A DNA stretch of 64,000 bases, from NCBI GenBank assembly GCA_032622095.1, contig CP136061.1, positions 60,881,627-60,945,626 of the forward strand, given 5' to 3'. This document shows positions 43,357-54,828 of this stretch, in pieces. The translations under genes were made by a program, and so were the position numbers. How positions within the stretch are numbered: the stretch's first letter is position 1; the number at the start of each line of letters is the position of its first letter. The DNA comes from Siphonodentalium dalli (Eukaryota > Mollusca > Scaphopoda > Gadilida > Siphonodentaliidae). The notes beneath the pieces are model-generated. The model saw nothing but the letters and a program-made list of their open reading frames with translations. It was not told the DNA's origin and made no database searches.

Positions 43357-43689
43357 ACGAAATGTTTCGCTAGGAGTCAGGATTACAAATACAAGAGCTC
43401 AGTAGTGTACAAATATATAAAATAGAACGCATAACAATAGTACAATGCTAGTGGAATACATAAGCAATAGTAAATAAATTAAATTAAATTTACCAAGGCT
43501 TCAAATCAAAACATACGTAAAGTAGTTTCTAACGTCGGAGTTTGCATTGACAATAATATTGTACAGTACTTTATGAATCTGGCGCGAGGCTCTATCTATT
43601 TGACGATCGGTGGGTGACTCAGTTCATCATTCAGCTTCAACCCACGAAAGTTAATCGCTTCTCTTCAAACATCATGTTAAACTTTTCAA

Positions 43690-44240
43690 ACTCAAATATG
43701 AACCTCTCAAAACTTTTGAGAAATTTTGGCGATTTTTCTTATGGAGCAACTTGTTCAACATGAGTAGATTTTTTTTGGATCAACAGCCTCAACTTCAGCA
43801 GATGTATCCATGGACTGTGATAAATATTCTGGAACAGAATTTGCTAGTGGCACACTGATGGCATTAGTTTGAATCTCGGTCTGAGTGCTGGCATCAAGAC
43901 ACTTTTTCAATTGATGATTGAGCACCGACTATTTTCGTAGCACCTATATATGATAAATGTTTCTCTTTGAATCTTGAATTCATAGTCGCATATGTGAACC
44001 ATGAGATTCAAATTGAAATAATACCCACTTATGATTGCGTTACTTTTACAACTGTCCTGGCCATGACCACGTTGCAGACATTTAAAGCATCGTAATGAAT
44101 GTGGAACATGTCGCTAAGTTCTTCTTCATATATCCAACTTTCAATGTCGATGGATATTCGCACCGATTGAAGGTTAAGCTGTCCATCAACTGTCTCGGAG
44201 CGTTTACATACTTCTGTAACTACCGTTGGTGCCAATATGT
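43690..44240 (-). pseudogene. Gag-like ORF1 fragment (retrotransposon copy 6)
   Basis: The minus frame 44235-44029 reads VTEVCKRSETVDGQLNLQSV RISIDIESWIYEEELSDMFH, the counterpart of VREVRRFTKTIDGQ...MKMDL in copy 2, followed by VVMARTVVKV, matching MVMARDIVKV. Downstream, the C-terminal part (about 43900-43690) is recognisable only at the DNA level. Several deletions and stops are present, so no protein could be made. Confidence 0.55.
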
Positions 44241-44249
44241 CCGATTCAG

Positions 44250-44357
44250 TGAGAGCTTTCCGATGAATGGCAACAAGCCATATTTCCGACTAAATCCTGA
44301 AAATTTACCCGTAATTCTGATGTAGTTAAGGGGTTGATTATATAGAGCATTACTGTA
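44250..44357. mobile_element. Mariner-like MITE M1, truncated copy in the retrotransposon
   Basis: GAGAGCTTTCCGATGAATGG CAACAAGCCATATTTCCGAC TAAATCCTGAAAATTTACCC ends in GAGCATTACTG|TA, the M1 end with its TA. The other end is missing, and the junction with ORF1 sequence is at about 44247. Confidence 0.7.
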
Positions 44358-44804
44358 CATACCCAGTGAGATAGTTATGAATAGTTTTACATTTAAACAT
44401 TAACATTCATCACATGACGAAATGCAAAAACGTTATATGACAGAAATAGCATACCTAAAACAGAAAACACAACTGCAGACAATACAAGAAAACCATAGAC
44501 AGAAATGGTAACACGCTCAAGATCATATATTATATACCCATGGTTGTAATTATGGAATATAAAATATATTGGTTTCACGAATGACCAACTCATAGAATTA
44601 ATCGCCTTGCACTTCTTGGCATCCGAATAACAATTGAAATTGAAATTCACAACTACACCTTTTACCGGGCTCGGCCTCCGGGTCGCAGTTCGACTTTTAA
44701 TCCGTCCAAAAATTCCCATTCTATAAATAAAACACCCATGCGCCCACGGTATACCAAGAAACAGCGAAACATTATACACGCGGAATAAACAAATGACAGG
44801 CACT

Positions 44805-44951
44805 AGCCTTGAAATAGCGTGTCTGTCATTTGCAGAATGATGTCCCCAGAGGGTGAATTTGGTGATGCTAGCCCGCTATGCGGGGTAGCATCACTAAATT
44901 CACCATCTGTGGACCTCATTCTGCAAATGACAGGCACGCTATTTCAAGGCT
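44805..44951. repeat. Near-perfect 147-bp hairpin inside retrotransposon leader
   Basis: Arms of ~70 bp: AGCCTTGAAATAGCGTGTCT GTCATTTGCAGAATGATGTC on the left against the reverse complement at 44951, with a loop around GCCCGCTATGCGGGG (44870-44885). Only a few mismatches separate the arms. It interrupts the leader of retrotransposon copy 6. It may be a palindromic MITE; if transcribed it would form a compact stem-loop. Confidence 0.85.
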
Positions 44952-45180
44952 TGGACAGACATTACATTTGAAACATTATGGAGTTGGAGTTAGCCGGGTC
45001 AACTCAACCACCCGCATTGAAGTGATGTAGGATCACAGTGGATCACGAGCCGTATCAGCCTGTCGATGCCTCACGTGATTCGGCCGTTATAATACCACCA
45101 CTGCAAACATGCTGCCTCAATATGAGATTCTTACCCCTATCAGTGGGCCTATTCTAAACCGGGTAAAACGGGGCTTCTAG

Positions 45181-45539
45181 CGTCTGACTCGACATGGTAT
45201 CTCTTGTACTTGATGATTCAGATGCGAGCCTTTATAATAACAAAGATCACGTAATAACTATTAGCTAATTTCCAGTCCCACCGTGAGTTGATTACCATGA
45301 TATCTGGTCTTGTCGGACCCTGCTATTTTCACAACTATAACAAATTAAAAAAGAACTCTAGTAGAGCAAGGTCCACACACTCATCACAACGTGATCGCAA
45401 TTAATAGCCGTGCACGTCAGCTGTACACATAAGTATATATATACATCATACAAATATCGCAGACCCCATACCCCCCGAATCGAAGTGGCTTTTTGGGACG
45501 TTGTAAGCAGGTCATGTGCGGGTTTTCGAGAGACGAGGC
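45181..45539. other. Unassigned, no gene seen
   Basis: No long frames and no match to other repeats of the window. Confidence 0.3.
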
Positions 45540-46175
45540 TTGCTCAAGTTTTCATCTTGACAATACAAATATGATTTCTATGTTCAATACAATCATGGAC
45601 TACATCGCGGATTCTCAACATAGGCGTGTTACTATTCAAGGTCATGTGAGGAGTAACCAATGCTGATATTTGTGCAAGCGATGTTAACTGAAGAAGAACA
45701 TCAGCTTGAACTGTCTTGAAACAATCAATGATTATAGAACCCATTTACTAGGTCCATTCCTGATTGGTTTGACATAATTAAATTGCCCGACAAAAGGCTT
45801 GCAGTGTTTCAACAAATTACAAACACAAAATGTCACTTGAGACTGGAATTGAAATTCAGAACCAATAACTGTAATAATCCTTAACGATTCATCGCTCCCA
45901 CTCACTAAGACTGAGTTGAGGCGGTGCCAGCTTAGCCACTAATACAGTAATGCCCTAAATAATCGACTCCTTAACCACGGCATAATTATGGGTAAATTTT
46001 CAGGATTTAGTCGTAAATATGGCTTGTTGCCATTCATCGGAAAGCTCTCACAAGCCATATTTCCGACTAAATCCTGAAAAATTACCCATAATTATGTTGT
46101 GGGTAAGAGGTCGATTATTTGGGGCATTACTGTATATAGCAGCCTCCCATAGCTCACATTGAACTTATTTCAAAA
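45540..46175 (-). mobile_element. ORF1 retrotransposon, copy 7 (N-terminal ORF1 and part of leader), hosting MITE M1
   Basis: The minus frame 45744-45544 includes DCFKTVQADVLLQLTSLAQI SALVTPHMT, the counterpart of ECSIKIQADALVQLTSITQT PMLITPH in copy 2. The leader segment TAGCCACTAA continues after the MITE as ATAGCAGCCTCCC, matching AGCCACTGCATATAGCAGCC of copy 2. The remaining leader and tail are missing. Confidence 0.7.
45943..46134. mobile_element. Mariner-like MITE M1, complete palindromic copy with TA duplication
   Basis: 188 bp (45945-46132) from CAGTAATGCCCTAAATAATC GAC to GATTATTTGGGGCATTACTG, almost entirely self-complementary (centre near 46045). TA flanks both ends. The retrotransposon copies provide the empty site (GCATATAGCAGCC), supporting insertion into a TA. 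Confidence 0.88.
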
Positions 46176-46199
46176 ACACAAATAGGCCAATATCGGCAT

Positions 46200-46990
46200 T
46201 ATTTGGCAACTTAACATCCCGCAAATACGCACATAATCGAGCTATAATGTAAATTAGACACATACAATCTGATTATTCAGCTTATTCTCAGGAAAATACG
46301 CACATTATCTTCTTATAAATATCTTCTTTTAGGTAGATAATCTGCTTTAAATGGCACCATTTCGAGTCAATAATGTGATAAAAAATGAGATCATTTTTGT
46401 CATTTATCGACTCATAATGAGGCGATTCTAAGCAAATTATGTGCGGACAAGGACAAAAATAAGCCAACCCGTGAATGTTCAGGTGTACGCTTTTTGACAT
46501 GTTTTTTTCTCGCGCCATATAACGGCTATCACTCCATTATCTGCCTATTTCAGATTCAAATAAATCACATTAGGTATCTTTTTCACATTATAGGTCGATT
46601 ATGTGCGCAAGGATATGTTGGATTATTTTATTCTGATATCAGCATTTAATGGACTCTTACCCGTTATTTTGTTTTATGACGCGGGCCACAGTGATACACC
46701 TGTTAAAGAGCGTACACCTGAAAGTCGCGAGTTGGCTCATTTGTGTCATTATCCGCACATATTCTGCTTAGAATGGCTTCATGTGACTAATATGTTCTTA
46801 TTTTCAGCATATTATCGACTCAAAATGAAGCGATTCTAAGCTAAAATTGAATCTGAATTGCGCTCCTTATGAACCAAATCGACTTTAGAGATGATGTACG
46901 CTGTTTATAACGTGTTTTCACTTTGGCCCGCACCATAAACGGAATAACGGATGTTAGTCCAATATGGGCTTATTTCAGAATCAAGTAAGT
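46200..46990. mobile_element. Cluster of foldback MITE F1: forward, inverted and forward pieces
   Basis: 46265-46600 is F1 in the same orientation as 40660-41000. 46612-46850 is the reverse complement (GGACTCTTACCCGTTATTTT GTTTTATGACGCGGGCCACA). 46850-46990 returns to forward orientation (GTTTTCACTTTGGCCCGCAC CATAAACGGAATAACGG). Nested or recombined F1 copies give a large palindromic block. Small frames (46288-46518, 46603-46839) are F1 sequence. Confidence 0.7.
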
Positions 46991-47029
46991 AGTTTCATAC
47001 ATATTAAACAATTAATCGAAATTCAAATA

Positions 47030-47345
47030 AATAATAAACGACACAAAACGGCAAATATGACGACACGAGATACAAAAAGGTAAACATGAATATAACATAC
47101 CATATGGCAGTAAGTTAACCTTAAACACTGTAAAGATGCGTGACTTAACGATTGATTGAGCTGGGACAATGCAGGGCCGAAGTGGACCAAGAACGAATCT
47201 ATACGAATATTAGGTCCAACAGATGCGGTCGCCTTACCCCACCCGATAAGTGGACGTATCACATGGCAATAGTGTGCCACATTAGGCGATTCTTACCCCT
47301 CGAAGTGGATTTATTCTGATATGGGCCCCAAAATTCATTTGCACA
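47030..47345 (-). mobile_element. ORF1 retrotransposon, copy 8 (leader fragment)
   Basis: The leader landmarks are diverged: GTGCCACATTAGGCGATTCT TACCCCTCGAAGTGG (47275-47310), GGACCAAGAACGAATC and CACCCGATAAGTGGACGTAT CAC. No ORF1 or tail is present. The 85-residue frame 47023-47280 is leader sequence. Confidence 0.6.
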
Positions 47346-48085
47346 GGTCAACAAGAACACTCCTTCCTTGTTAACTCCTCCTGAACATGTAACAATGCGC
47401 GGCGTTTGGGCATATTATTTGTGATAATATATATTTATAGTTGAGGTAACTAACAAGAGTCTGACTTCGGTTTGTTTTTCTTCCATTGATATATAAATTT
47501 GTGTATTTTTAGTATTTCAAGACAGAAGCGAGACAAGCGCTCTTTATTTATACCTTGTAAGGGATTCAATGACAAGGAACACTCTTTATTGTTCCACGTT
47601 GAAACGATAACTTCATAACTTAGAATTTACTGATAAGTATTCTGAATAGATGTCTAATAAAATAAAACTAGGTTTGTCAACAACATGACAATTGGAAGCA
47701 ACGTGTTATGCAATGATTGTTCCCAGAATCAAATGTTTCATGTCAAATAAAGCCACCTTATTCGGGGAACGTGTGGCTAAGCGACCTTTTGTGATAAGTG
47801 CGTTTAATCAAAATGTTCCCCTGTGAATGCCCATTGCCAACTCAAAATTGAGACATATACTATAGTTTTTCTCGATGTTTCCTGTGAAATAATTAGTTTA
47901 ATTAGTTAATTTGATTTTATACTGCCATTTAGTCAATATCTGCTCTAACAATTATAATAATATTGAATATTGTTATAAATAGTCATTAATGATTTATCCT
48001 AACTTCAAATCTGATCATTTTGCTATAAAGAGCGTTTCATTGCCAGTATCTACCCAGGTGTAACTACACATGCTCAATCAACGCT
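47346..48085. other. Unassigned, no gene seen
   Basis: AT-rich, without frames over 60 residues or recognisable repeats. Confidence 0.3.
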
Positions 48086-48775
48086 ATTTATTATGCCAGA
48101 CTCCTTCCATCCGTTGGGACGTCTAAACGTCCTTCTGTGCGTCCCCCCACCCGTAAACATTTCACAAAACGGCACAAGAGTCGATAGTCCAATTTGAATG
48201 TCCTTTGGTATGTCCGTAGACCAGTATTGTGGAAAGGATCTCCACATACACATGTAGTGCATGTTTTGTCCACACTGTTTTCCAAGAGTTATGGCCCTTT
48301 GCTGGACTAAGTGTAAAACACGTCAACGCGTCAATGACACATTATGCTGTGGATGTCTTTATTATTGGATTTCGTTGTCCTTTGTCATCGTGACAGCATA
48401 TGTTGGGGGAAGGATATCCACATAATACGGGTTTCGTTCATTAATTTTTACCGGTGTTTGATTTGGAAATTTGTGAATTTGTGTCCATAAGGACATTTCA
48501 GCTTGTAACTCGGGTGCTAATCCTCGGATTCCGTTGTCCTTTGGCATGGTGATGGCAGGTCAACTGGTGGAAAGGATAACCACATACATTTTTACCAGAG
48601 TTACGGCCCTTGTTTGACTTAGAAATTTGGCAATTGAGGATTCGGGGGTATATAGTGGAGACCTTCGTCTGTCCGTCCTTTTCAGTGCAAGTTTTGTCCG
48701 CACTTTTTGTTGCCAAAATTAAAGGAGATTCGAGTTGGCGAAGTTACCCCATGCAGATTAATGAATGCAAAGTGA
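48086..48775. repeat. Degenerate ~200-bp tandem repeat
   Basis: Recurrent landmarks are CCTTTGG.ATG.., GTGGAAAGGAT..CCACATA, TTTTTACCAGAGTTA.GGCCC TT and GACTTAGAAATTTG. They appear around 48200-48310, 48380-48480 and 48530-48640, with an additional GTCCGTCC..TTTTCAGTGCA AGTTTTGTCCGCACT block. I recall this 'gagttatggccctt' type as frequent in molluscan DNA. Minus-strand frames of 60-72 residues here reflect the repeat. Confidence 0.55.
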
Positions 48776-49925
48776 ACGGTCTAGTGACGTGAGCCATTCA
48801 TTCCGTACGTGCTGAAAACCGATCCCGATCCAACACGGCCGCAACATTAGTGAATGAATGCTATTCCCGAGCGATGTTTGGTGTCTGTAGGCTCCGGTCC
48901 GCATGCCTCCCAGCACACGCGATGATAAATGTCATGAGGTTCCACCGTGGAGCACATTAATCGTCCGGCTTGCTGTTGTTCATCGTCAGATGAATTCCGC
49001 GTCCGTCTGAACCAGAAAAAGAAACAATCCAATTGTAACACACACCGTTCTTCGCTAAGATGACATGCAAGTCGACGTTGCCATGGTTACAATCAGTTAC
49101 AGAACGTCGTGGTCACTAACGTGGTTCCTGTTCGTGGAAGAAGGGTGTGCTCGAGTCGTATACACGTAGACGTATCGCATGTATATGCACAATGCAATTG
49201 GGTGGCCGCATCGATGTGTGATGATTTACAGATTTACAGCTCTCTAATAACATGTATTTGATAGATGTGCCAGTTTACCAAAATAAAAAAGGAACCCTCC
49301 GTAATTAGTCAACTTTTGTAGAACATATATATGTCTTTTGTGGGACCGTTTCTGTGAATTGTAAACAAGATAAAAGGTCAACACCAGGAGGATATATAAT
49401 GGAAAGACAGAATATACACTGAAATAATTTCTTATCGTGAGCATGCCTGTTATGTTCCATCGTATATGATCAATAAACAAAGCCAGTAGGCGACCAGTAG
49501 ATGCAGACTGGTAGGCCAGATCTCTGTGAATGCTGTAAAATCATGACCTGGCCTAGTCACATTTTCATACGCTATATATATTTATCAGTCAGAAGATAGT
49601 TGTGTGGCCAATTTTATTTGAAATAAAACAAAATGTACACAAATTTCACCAAAATGGTGATACACATAACATATTGTATTGGGGGATATTTGCTCAAATG
49701 GCGGACATGTTATCCGCCATTTTGAATCTACCCATATACAATATATCAGTTCTGTACAAAGATATTAAAATACATATTTGCCAGCGAGTACACAGCCTTA
49801 TACACGCGCAAACCCAATATCTACATTGTTCCAAATGCCCCATTCCGTCACTGGACAAGAACAATGCCTAATAGCTAGACTTTGGATAAAAGGTTGTTTT
49901 CGCCCAAATGGGTGCCATGGCAACG
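48776..49925. other. Unassigned; a more GC-balanced island at 48790-49150
   Basis: 48790-49150 is less AT-rich than its surroundings and contains CG dinucleotides (e.g. CCGATCCCGATCCAACACGG). A 64-residue minus-strand frame (49041-48847) has a basic, serine/glutamine-rich composition without a motif. It may be a host exon or regulatory island, or an unrecognised repeat. The rest holds nothing supported. Confidence 0.3.
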
Positions 49926-50335
49926 GGGATTAACATCGTTTTAGCCGCTAGGCCATGCCACGACCAAGAACATAATCCGGTATAAAAAAGCTCGGAGCGA
50001 AGCAACTGTGTAGATAAATCAGACAGTGGATTAGATTTAAGCAGTGAACTATGTACAAATAAAAGCACACTGAATGTTTCCACGTGGAGTCAGGAATATA
50101 AATTGAAGAACTGACTAGGATGCAAACACTGTACACGTATACAAGTACTGGAATGCATAATAAATGACAAATAAATAACACGAAATTACCAAGTCTGCAC
50201 ATCGAGATATGTAAAGAGGCTTTTAACATATGCCTATGCAAAGGCCCTTTTAGTCCTTCAACTGTCTTAGAAAGTCTGCGAACATCAGTAACGCCCTGTG
50301 GTACCAACGCCGATATATCCTGACTCAGAAGAGAT
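49926..50335 (-). mobile_element. ORF1 retrotransposon, copy 9 (tail joined to an ORF1 fragment)
   Basis: The tail (GGGGATTAACATCGTTTTAG CCGCTAGGCCATGCCACGAC, 49926-50230) is followed directly by ORF1 sequence (50240-50330; minus frame VPQGVTDVRRLSKTVEGLKG, matching TPQGVREVRRFTKTIDGQ). The segment between them in copy 2 (~650 bp) is deleted, and the leader is missing. The CAAT-type end is shortened. Confidence 0.7.
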
Positions 50336-51500
50336 ATCTAATATCTTATACATAATATCCTGGTACGTTGCCAAGGTAACCATGTTGATATAATAAGACA
50401 CTTACCCTCCCACAATTTCCAGACAATGGCTAAAATAACATTTAGTAGTTTTGTAGCTATTATAACATATTTTGTTGGCATAGAGGATTTTATAGACGAC
50501 AATATATGCCATTTGTGAATAAATGCAAGATAGTAGCAGTTTCCATGACAACCGAACTGGGTGAAAAGCTTCTAAACACCCCGTGGAAGGTCCTCTGCTT
50601 GTGTGCCTAGTTTCATGCTTTTATCACAAAATTCCCACTGTTTGGTCTTAGAACCTCTACTCTAATATGGCCGTACGCTAGCGTAATTAACGAACCAAAG
50701 CTAAACCACTCACATTCTTATAACATAAGTTTATAAATAGATTCCTACCAGAAAAAAGATTCACACAAGGCTTATTTCTGGTGGTGATTATTATTCGTAA
50801 ACAAACGGGTTCACGTCTAACTGATTTAAAGCCAAATAAAACAAAAGAAACTTTGTTTCTCTATAAATAGTATATAATATAAACTAACAACATGAAAGTA
50901 CTCAAAAGTCAAAATAGTTCCATGTTGCCGAGTGGGAAACGGGGAGCATTTTATTGTCGGATCTGGAACCGCCTCTAATGGCTGCCCCGTGTGCAATAGC
51001 GTGTGTACGTTAAATATACATACCGCGGAGAAGAAGTCACGAGTTCGGAAAAAGATTCCTGGACAAATTGCCTAAACTTTTTGTAGTTATCAGCAGCTCA
51101 GCAACAGTGGCTGTATACATCGACTGAAATTAACCATTACATTCTTGACGCTGGGTGAGCTCTCAGCTTGATATAGTATAGATGGGAGAAGCGTGTCCAT
51201 TTCATTCATAATATGTAACAACGCCATCATATAAATTTCCCCATCGACTGAATTCGCGTGAATCTGAATGTGTCTTATGCTTTGATTTTATTATGTGTTT
51301 CCTTTCGATTTAAGAAATACTAGGATACATATAGATTATCAGATGCATGTATGTACTATGATCTACTATGTCTTAGGATAACAATTAATTCCATATTAAA
51401 GATATGTTATTTCGATTTGCGTAGAAGTTTCTACAGTACCACGCAGTACTAATTGTACATTAATTGGAAAATAATGCTTTAAGATACACTTTGATCGTGT
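50336..51500. other. Unassigned, no gene seen
   Basis: No open frames over 60 residues and no visible repeat. Ordinary AT-rich DNA. Confidence 0.3.
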
Positions 51501-51870
51501 TATGGCTGTCGCGATGAGGCATCTCGCAAGACATACATAAATACAGAAGACACAACTAGACACCAGAAACATAATAGAACAGATGGCAGAAATGTAATTT
51601 GAAACACTGTGGAGAGGCGTGACTAGCTGTGAGCCGGGACAACTCAAACCACCCGTCTTGAAGAGATGTAGGACCATGCGCTAATCTGCATCCCCAGGTC
51701 GATGCCTGGCGTGATACGACCGACCTGGTACCCACAGGACTCTCACCACACGTCACGGGATGCACCCCACGGCAAACAGGGTGCCACATTAGGGGATTCT
51801 TACTCATTGCAGTGGGGCGGCCTATTCTACCCGGGGCCCATACTGGGGTCGTTACGGGGGCAAACATAAT
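51501..51870 (-). mobile_element. ORF1 retrotransposon, copy 10 (well-preserved leader only)
   Basis: Contains CACGGGATGCACCCCACGGC AAACAGGGTGCCACATTAGG GGATTCTTACTCATTGCAG and GTCGATGCCTGGCGTGATAC, collinear with the leaders of copies 1, 2 and 6. No ORF1 follows. Minus frames at 51677-51396 and 51867-51556 are leader sequence. Confidence 0.75.
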
Positions 51871-53480
51871 TGCTATCGGTTTCTGCGATATTTAGTCTTA
51901 TGTTCAAACGTTCACTGATGTGCGACTTTCGTTGTCTTCGTCGGCTTGTTGGACTTTTCTTTCACTCTTGCAATGATGGCGATCTACAGGCAGTCAAGTA
52001 TTAATAATTATTGCCTTTCGTTTATATCATAGGACAATAAAATTACCGAAGGTCTGCTTCGTCGAGCGGGCTCCCCGAGTGGGATGTAGATGTATATATA
52101 GTGCAATCAGATTAATTATATCTTGGTAGAGGTGTTAACTTTTCCTAACATACGGCAACGGTAATTGTTAGACGAGAAATCGAGAGCAAATATATTTCAA
52201 TTGTTTTCTTTTACTTAGAAAGATGAAAACTGACCTACATGTATGACATTTTGACCGTGCAACTTCAGAACTCTCTCACAATATACCCACTTGCGTGACA
52301 ACGTGCTTCCGGCATAGTGACATGGATTAGTGTAATGCCCTATCAGTCAGTTCGACCTCTCAACTGGTCATTTAAATTTCAAAGTGGAGACATGGTAAAA
52401 ACAAAGCATTTCTAGCATGGGACGAGATTCTGGTCCTAGTGTACTAGTATGCGTGATACATGTACAGTAAAAATAATGCGAAGATATAAACATTTATGAT
52501 TAAAGCAAGGCCACAAACGAGTGTGTGGATATGCGTGATGTATAACACTGGAACATGGTCCGGGTGTGATAACGTCTGCATATTATTTGTCTTGTTTCAT
52601 GGTCTTCCCAGTCTTCGATCGAGATGTGAGATTGTCTGGCCTCGGTGAAACACTTATCTGCGCCGTGTTGTTGTGGATATGAGTCTACAAAGATTCCATA
52701 AAACCACGGAGCAGCGACTTTAGTCGTCTGAGATACACGCAGACTGATTTATTCCTATATGCTGTATCGCCCTCATCACGATTCATGAAATATCGCAGCT
52801 AAAGGCGAGAATTTTCTTTCCATATCTTCTGCTGCAGACATTTTAATCTGCCTGCTCATCGATCAAGGGAAAACGCAGAAGCCGAAACTGCCAAACGGAC
52901 TGCGAATATGTTGTTGCGGGCAATTATTGCATGGGTTTCGAATAAGACGTGGATGTTGTGAGATACTGACGCTAAACTGACATTACGCTACTTGACAAGA
53001 TAAGTATATGGTTGGTTCGGGAAATATTTTGTGGCGAGACAGGTGTACCAGCAACTCTCATGGGTAATTTTGTTCAGAGAACAGAGACACAGCGCCATGA
53101 GTTCAAGCGACCGACGCTTGTAGTCCAGAAGACAGTCGCACTTTACCACTACGTTGACGTTAATATTTGGATGTTATCGTTGTTTCAATCGCTAGCACAC
53201 ATACGCCATTTTTACACATGTTAATTTCATGCCGAAATCACTCCACAGAAAGTGGTTCCTGGTCAGCGTATCGTCCCATATATTCTTCGGAATACCCGAT
53301 GTTTGCGAGACGGAAAGCACAGCACAGTGACCTCTTAGACGTGCATGTATGTGCAAAACCAATACAAAACATGGCCCACAGGTCTGGTGAGATCATTGGA
53401 CAAATCTCCAATGCAAGCACAGCGTGTGTTAATCACACAAGATGTTTGATGGCCGTAAACCAAACCCTAACTGCAGTTAT
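51871..53480. other. Unassigned; one 112-residue frame
   Basis: Mostly unique-looking sequence. The plus-strand frame at 53167-53505 (112 residues, ends QNMAHRSGEIIGQISNASTA... with several Cys/His) has a protein-like composition but no motif I recognise, and its start lies in unremarkable sequence. Not called as a gene. Confidence 0.3.
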
Positions 53481-53499
53481 CAATAGGAACCAAAGAAAA

Positions 53500-53700
53500 T
53501 CCTAATTTCAAAGTCGAATAAGGTCCCCAAACTTTGGTGAAAATGGATAGATGGAACCCAAAATCAAACTTGGCGGCAGTATTTACGGTTATAAACGTGC
53601 GTGCCAAATATCATTCCGTTCAGTTAATTTTAAGTCGAAAAATATCCGTAACTCTGGTAAAAATGGGCAAACGGAACCCAAGATAATGCTTTATTGCGTG
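53500..53700 (+). repeat. Degenerate duplicated segment
   Basis: GGTGAAAATGGATAGATGGA ACCCAAAATCAAA (53536) and GGTAAAAATGGGCAAACGGA ACCCAAGATAATG (53656) are related, as are AAAGTCGAATAAGGTCC and AAGTCGAAAAATATCC, with ~120-bp spacing. Likely the same broad class as the 48.1-48.8 kb repeat. Confidence 0.5.
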
Positions 53701-53814
53701 ATCAAAATAACAAACAATCGAGAAATGGAAAGTATAAATATACACTAAAGAAGGAGAGAAGAAAATGCATTATGTACACAATGATCGCCCGATTGTCATG
53801 GCGCCTGTCCATCG

Positions 53815-53890
53815 TCATTATAATCATCGTCATCATCATCATGTTCGTCGTTGTAGTCGCTGCCGCCATCGTTACCATCATCATCAACTA
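53815..53890 (+). repeat. CAT/ATC-type trinucleotide microsatellite
   Basis: Imperfect (ATC)n/(CGT)n run including TCATCGTCATCATCATCATG. The overlapping frames (53694-53927 plus, 53702-53887 minus, rich in I/V or M/T) come from it. Confidence 0.75.
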
Positions 53891-54822
53891 CGTAGAGCGT
53901 AATCAGTTTATTGAACTGGTGACGTGAACTAATTCTTAAGGCAGGGACGTTGTACAAACACGAGAGCGCAGTGAATTCGACTGTTTTACAAAATGATCTC
54001 TGTCTGGAATGAATTATTTCACGTCATCAGCTCAAGCAAGTGATTATTCTGTGTAATATATTCCACTATAAACATCTGATTTACCAGGAATCCGAATAAT
54101 ACATCCAGTATGCACACGACGCATACATTTCGATTATCGTTTATAATCTCTCGAAAAATCAAGGTATATTTCACACATAGGAATGTAATAAACAATAACA
54201 ATCACGCTCGTCGATGTCATAATTTCCACCATCAGTAGATGTGTCACCCGCCCCTCCATTGGTACGCGGGATTCGGGTCATTTTCAGGCGGCGCGCGGTG
54301 TTCACACCCCGCTGTTAACCGGTATTCAGCATTCATACTCCTGTTTTAAGTGGTTTTCGGAATTTAAGCAACAAATGGGTGGTACTTTACTTTGGTGGCG
54401 ACAAATTGGGTATTTGATAGACATAATGGGCCTGTTTGACATTTTAACCCTTTTCCAGGCCTCGTTCTGTTAATCGGACTGTATAGTTTTCGCGTCACAT
54501 GCCTTCGTATATCAATCGTGTCGCATCTGGTATAGAATAGGGAAGTATAGAATAGAGTTTTTCCAATCTACGAGGCAGCGTACAGTCCCTCCATACGCTG
54601 GTCTGGTCACTGCCATCACGTATAGCTCCGTAATTAACTCTAGATGAAGTGTAACCGAGCAAAGTCTTAATTAAAAAACTAAAAGATTTCCTCACATTCT
54701 GTGTACAGTCACTATGGACAGTCCAGCAAAGCAGGGGACTGAACTCTGTCTTGGGGCTTGGACTTTTTCTCTTTATATAGTACAGTTAATCCGGGGACAA
54801 AACAGCGATGTTTTATTAATGC
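53891..54822. other. Unassigned, no gene seen
   Basis: No long frame. 54230-54330 is relatively GC-rich (TTCAGGCGGCGCGCGGTGTT). No repeat family assigned. Confidence 0.3.
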
Positions 54823-54828
54823 TTGTTT

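Larger units (their letters stand above)
41650..45180 (-). mobile_element. ORF1-bearing retrotransposon, copy 6: leader + ORF1 + tail, carrying nested insertions
   Basis: Minus-strand order: leader (about 45180-44960 and ~44470-44370), ORF1 (about 44240-43690), tail (43680-43349 and 41800-41650, ending in a CAAT-type repeat). The tail is cut by a hAT-like element (41801-43348). The junction of ORF1 and leader holds a mariner-like MITE (44250-44355), and the leader holds a hairpin (44805-44951). As in copies 2 and 4, ORF1 passes directly into the tail without a reverse transcriptase. The minus-strand 136-residue frame 44803-44393 spans leader and inserted sequence and is not a gene. Confidence 0.7.
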
